Assembly: GCA_021794335.1 (NCBI GenBank)
Contig: JAJYQZ010000019.1
Coordinates: forward strand, 1-6,910
Direction of reading: 5' to 3'
DNA: 6,910 bases
Source: a bacterium
GTDB lineage: Bacteria > SZUA-79 > Acidulodesulfobacterales > Acidulodesulfobacteraceae
The notes beneath the pieces were generated by a model. The model ran no database searches, had not been told where the DNA came from, and saw only the letters and a program-made list of their open reading frames with translations. Position numbers and translations under genes: made by a program. Shown piece after piece: positions 5,514-6,910 of the stretch; position 1 is the stretch's first letter; each line of letters opens with the position of its first letter.

Positions 5514-6032
5514 ATGAAAAAGATTATTATCTTAAGCGTGATTTTCTTACTTTCCTCAGCGGCCGTTTCTTATGCCGGAAGTTTTAATCAAGTGTTGGCG
5601 CAAAAGGCTTATGAAGCGCTGAACCCTCATCATGTCGGTCCAAAACCGAACGCCGTCGCGGTGGTGGGCGTCCCCCAAATTATGGCACCGGTGCTTTACA
5701 AAGAGTATGTCGTAGAACACAACCCGAAACACTATTTTCTTTTAGATGTAAGAGAGCATGCCGCATTTGTGAAAATGGGTCATATTGCCGGCGCCCATAA
5801 TATTCCCCTGCAGGTGCTTTTTACTCCAAAGTATTTAGAGATGCTTCCGAAACACCATACAATTATCAGCATCTGCTATGTCGGGCAGTGGGAATCGATG
5901 GCTGCATCGCTGTTAAAAGTAATGGGCTATAATGTTAAAATATTAAGGTTCGGCATGTCTTCATGGAATCCCAAAATAGACTTGCTTCACCGGAATAAAG
6001 TAGTATTTGGAAACTTTCCGCTTGTTCATTAA
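5514..6032 (+). CDS. Exported single-domain rhodanese (sulfurtransferase)
   Basis: The 172-residue protein has a classical signal peptide (KK, hydrophobic 4-17, then SYA before Gly22), so it should act in the periplasm. The rhodanese domain covers about 54-165: YFLLDVREHAAF at 74-85, the GHIAGAHNIP motif at 89-98, strand TIISI, then the active-site loop C-Y-V-G-Q-W starting with Cys121, which would carry the persulfide, and LKVMGYNVKILRFGMSSW at 134-151. The loop is six residues long, as in sulfurtransferases rather than Cdc25 phosphatases. Unlike the usual CxxGxR loop, the position after the Gly-Gln is Trp, so substrate choice may differ. AAAAGGAG (5497-5504) fixes the start. Its place after cytosolic TusA/DsrE-like genes suggests it handles thiosulfate or polysulfide sulfur outside the inner membrane. 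Confidence 0.92.
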   Translation: MKKIIILSVIFLLSSAAVSYAGSFNQVLAQKAYEALNPHHVGPKPNAVAVVGVPQIMAPVLYKEYVVEHNPKHYFLLDVREHAAFVKMGHIAGAHNIPLQVLFTPKYLEMLPKHHTIISICYVGQWESMAASLLKVMGYNVKILRFGMSSWNPKIDLLHRNKVVFGNFPLVH

Positions 6033-6135
6033 TTTAGAAAGGGACATATACAATCTTATGTGTTTATGTTATACTGTTAAAAATTGGTTAATATAAGTAC
6101 GATTATTATTAAAATTAATTTTAAATCAATTAAAA

Positions 6136-6155
6136 AAGGAGATGAAAATACGATG
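6136..6155 (+). promoter_or_regulatory. Ribosome-binding site that decides the start of the small exported protein
   Basis: AAGGAG (6136-6141) precedes the ATG at 6153, which begins MKKF and a normal signal peptide. An in-frame ATG at 6084 would add 23 residues that are lysine/isoleucine-rich, have no ribosome-binding site and would bury the signal peptide, so 6153 is preferred. The ATG at 6142 is out of frame and stops after four codons. Confidence 0.75.
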
Positions 6156-6371
6156 AAAAAATTCATTATCAGTACTGTTTTTACCGTCGCCGCAGCTTTC
6201 ATATTCATGGTCAGTTTTAGCATGGTTTCAGGCATAAATAACAGTTATGCTTTGCAAGGCAGTCAACAGGTTACCGGCGGTAAGATAACGGCTAAAAAAA
6301 ATTCAAAGACTAAAAATGACGAAAATAAGTCAAAAAAGAAATTAAATAAAATGGGCGCCGGTTGCTTATAA
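6153..6371 (+). CDS. Short exported lysine-rich protein with a C-terminal cysteine (GAGCL)
   Basis: The 72-residue protein is not one I recognise. It begins with MKKF, a hydrophobic stretch at about 4-25, and NNSYA, a plausible signal-peptidase site near residue 33. The mature part is about 38 residues, very rich in Lys, Asn and Ser, probably disordered, and ends MGAGCL with the only cysteine of the protein next to last. No lipobox is present at the signal peptide. A flexible tail ending with Gly-x-Gly-Cys recalls the sulfur-binding arm of SoxY (GGCGG), but the rest is not SoxY-like and the link is speculative. It follows the exported rhodanese by 120 bases and is the last gene before the terminator, so the two exported products may act together. 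Confidence 0.68.
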   Translation: MKKFIISTVFTVAAAFIFMVSFSMVSGINNSYALQGSQQVTGGKITAKKNSKTKNDENKSKKKLNKMGAGCL

Positions 6372-6420
6372 TCATCTGTAATCTTTATTTAAACCTGCCC
6401 CACGGCTTTAGTTAAAGCTT

Positions 6421-6457
6421 AAAAGCTCCGATAAAAATTATTTATCGGAGCTTTTTT
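6421..6457 (+). terminator. Strong intrinsic terminator after the small exported protein gene
   Basis: Arms AAAAGCTCCGATAAA (6421-6435) and TTTATCGGAGCTTTT (6441-6455) are perfect reverse complements, 15 base pairs around the loop AATTA, with a GC-rich heart and a six-T run from 6452 to 6457. It would end transcripts of the cassette. The A-run on the left side would also let it work on the minus strand, although no minus-strand gene is seen. Confidence 0.93.
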
Positions 6458-6568
6458 GTTTTTTAAAGAACTTATCATATAACTAACGGCTTAATATAAA
6501 TTATAATTATAAATTATACCCAAATCCCGATTTAGAAAATATTTATATATTCCAACGCTAAGTAAATC

Positions 6569-6594
6569 TGGATTCCCGCTTTCGCGGGAATGAC
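6569..6594 (+). repeat. dRS3-like palindromic repeat, copy 1
   Basis: A 26-base sequence whose core ATTCCCGCTTTCGCGGGAAT (6572-6591) is itself a palindrome with 8-base arms around TTTC. It fits the ATTCCC-N8-GGGAAT form of the Neisseria dRS3 repeats; repeats of this kind are common in many bacterial genomes. It is far more G/C-rich than its surroundings, which marks it as an inserted unit. Confidence 0.85.
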
Positions 6595-6626
6595 ACCCGT
6601 TGGGTTAAAGTTTAAATTCCATTATC

Positions 6627-6652
6627 GTCATTCCCGCGAAAGCGGGAATCCA
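6627..6652 (-). repeat. dRS3-like palindromic repeat, copy 2 (inverted)
   Basis: This is the exact reverse complement of the 26 bases at 6569-6594, with core ATTCCC-N8-GGGAAT at 6630-6649. The perfect identity of the two copies in otherwise AT-rich DNA suggests recent origin or gene conversion, or selection for the hairpin. The two copies can pair with each other over 26 bases or fold singly. Confidence 0.85.
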
Positions 6653-6695
6653 TAAAATTAAATTTCTAAATCGGGATTAGGGTTATAATTATTTA

Positions 6696-6725
6696 TTGAT
6701 TTTTTAGGCGGTTATATTATATAAT
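6696..6725 (+). promoter_or_regulatory. Candidate promoter for the dehydrogenase gene
   Basis: TTGATT (6696-6701) and TATAAT (6720-6725) are 18 bases apart, starting right after the inverted-repeat element. The expected transcript would have a leader of about 70 bases before the ATG at 6799. The region is AT-rich, so the -10 match is only moderately informative; an independent promoter is expected because a terminator lies upstream. Confidence 0.5.
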
Positions 6726-6798
6726 TTATTTTTTTCAAATTAAATAAAATTAAAACAACATTTACAGTTACAGTCCCTTATTTAGGAGGCAATTTTTA

Positions 6799-6910
6799 AT
6801 GAAAGTTAGCATAATTGGAGCAGGCAGGTTGGGAGCAACTCTGGCTTACACTCTAACTCTTAAAGATATTGTGAGAGAGGTTACCTTAATCGATATTAAC
6901 CACAATTTAT
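6799..6910 (+). CDS. mdh: Malate/lactate dehydrogenase family, N-terminal end only (3' part outside window)
   Basis: Only the first 37 residues are visible. They begin MKVSIIGAGRLGATLAYTL, the beta-alpha unit of the NAD-binding Rossmann fold with G-A-G-x-x-G at 7-12, followed by LTLKDIVREVTLIDIN, whose Asp33 ends strand 2 and would bind the adenosine ribose of NAD. This is typical of the LDH-like malate dehydrogenase group (TCA cycle, oxaloacetate and malate). L-lactate dehydrogenase starts almost the same way, and the substrate-choosing loop lies outside the window, so the gene symbol is tentative. AGGAGG (6784-6789), nine bases before the ATG, fixes the start. It is separated from the sulfur genes by a terminator and the repeat element, so it is a distinct unit. 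Confidence 0.82.
   Translation, partial: MKVSIIGAGRLGATLAYTLTLKDIVREVTLIDINHNL

Larger units (their letters stand above)
6512..6690. mobile_element. Nested inverted-repeat element, MITE-like, no coding capacity
   Basis: About 179 bases form a nested palindrome. The outer arms share an exact 16-base match, AATCCCGATTTAGAAA at 6523-6538 and its reverse complement at 6663-6678. This extends outward over ACCC/GGGT and ATTAT/ATAAT-type pairs to about 6512 and 6690 with one mismatch and one bulge. Inside lie two 26-base copies of a second palindrome in opposite orientation (6569-6594 and 6627-6652). The middle (6595-6626) has the small hairpin ACCC-GTT-GGGT. There is no reading frame, so if mobile it would depend on a transposase elsewhere. 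Flanks are so AT-rich that a target duplication cannot be judged. Confidence 0.75.

Noticed and set aside
6070..6075. TATACT as a -10 box before the small exported protein
   Set aside because: No acceptable -35 hexamer is found about 17 bases upstream, so it is not supported as a promoter.
6084..6152. Longer start (ATG at 6084) for the small exported protein
   Set aside because: No ribosome-binding site before 6084, and the added 23 residues would precede and spoil a normal signal peptide; AAGGAG before 6153 supports the shorter form.
6405..6418. Small dyad GCTTTA-GT-TAAAGC before the terminator
   Set aside because: Short, with a two-base loop; not convincing as a separate structure beside the strong hairpin at 6421-6455.
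6512..6690. CRISPR array, suggested by the repeated palindromic units
   Set aside because: There are only two units, in opposite orientation with one 32-base gap, and they sit inside a larger inverted repeat; CRISPR repeats are direct and evenly spaced.

Overview
The window is AT-rich bacterial DNA carrying only plus-strand genes with good Shine-Dalgarno sites. It looks like a Gram-negative bacterium (exported proteins with hydrophobic signal peptides) with an active reduced-sulfur metabolism. The mix of an YeeE/YedE sulfur transporter, TusA, DsrE-type proteins and an exported rhodanese would fit a low-GC sulfur-metabolising lineage such as the acidophilic Sva0485/Acidulodesulfobacterium-type bacteria, but that taxonomic guess is inference only.

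Layout. Positions 1-380 hold the C-terminal end of a DUF3857/DUF3858-like protein, overlapping by 17 bases a corrinoid adenosyltransferase gene (cobO, 364-996). Next is a control region (997-1093) with a near-consensus sigma70-type promoter between two almost identical palindromic boxes, which leads into a TetR-family regulator (1094-1681). A tightly spaced series follows: an exported seven-bladed NHL-type beta-propeller (1722-2723), a TusA-like sulfur carrier (2758-3018), an YeeE/YedE transporter (3072-4250), a small two-helix membrane protein (4286-4579), two DsrE-like proteins (4623-4928 and 4946-5218) and a 56-residue protein that resembles a shortened DsrH/TusB (5261-5431). After an AT-only hairpin come an exported rhodanese (5514-6032) and a short exported lysine-rich protein ending in GAGCL (6153-6371), then a strong intrinsic terminator (6421-6457).

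From 6372 to 6798 there is no gene. This stretch holds the terminator, a nested inverted-repeat (MITE-like) element at about 6512-6690 that contains two head-to-head dRS3-like palindromes, and a promoter candidate for the last gene. That gene, starting at 6799 and cut by the window edge, begins like a malate/lactate dehydrogenase.

How the genes may work together (inference): the YeeE/YedE protein brings thiosulfate or a related sulfur compound across the inner membrane and TusA receives or relays the sulfane sulfur. The DsrE-like pair plus the mini DsrH-like protein may pass it on, as DsrEFH/TusBCD do. The exported rhodanese and the exported single-cysteine protein may handle sulfane sulfur in the periplasm. 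The TetR regulator with its twin boxes may control itself and possibly this cassette. The mini DsrH-like protein, the two-helix protein, the small GAGCL protein and the propeller are the parts that do not match a textbook sulfur operon.
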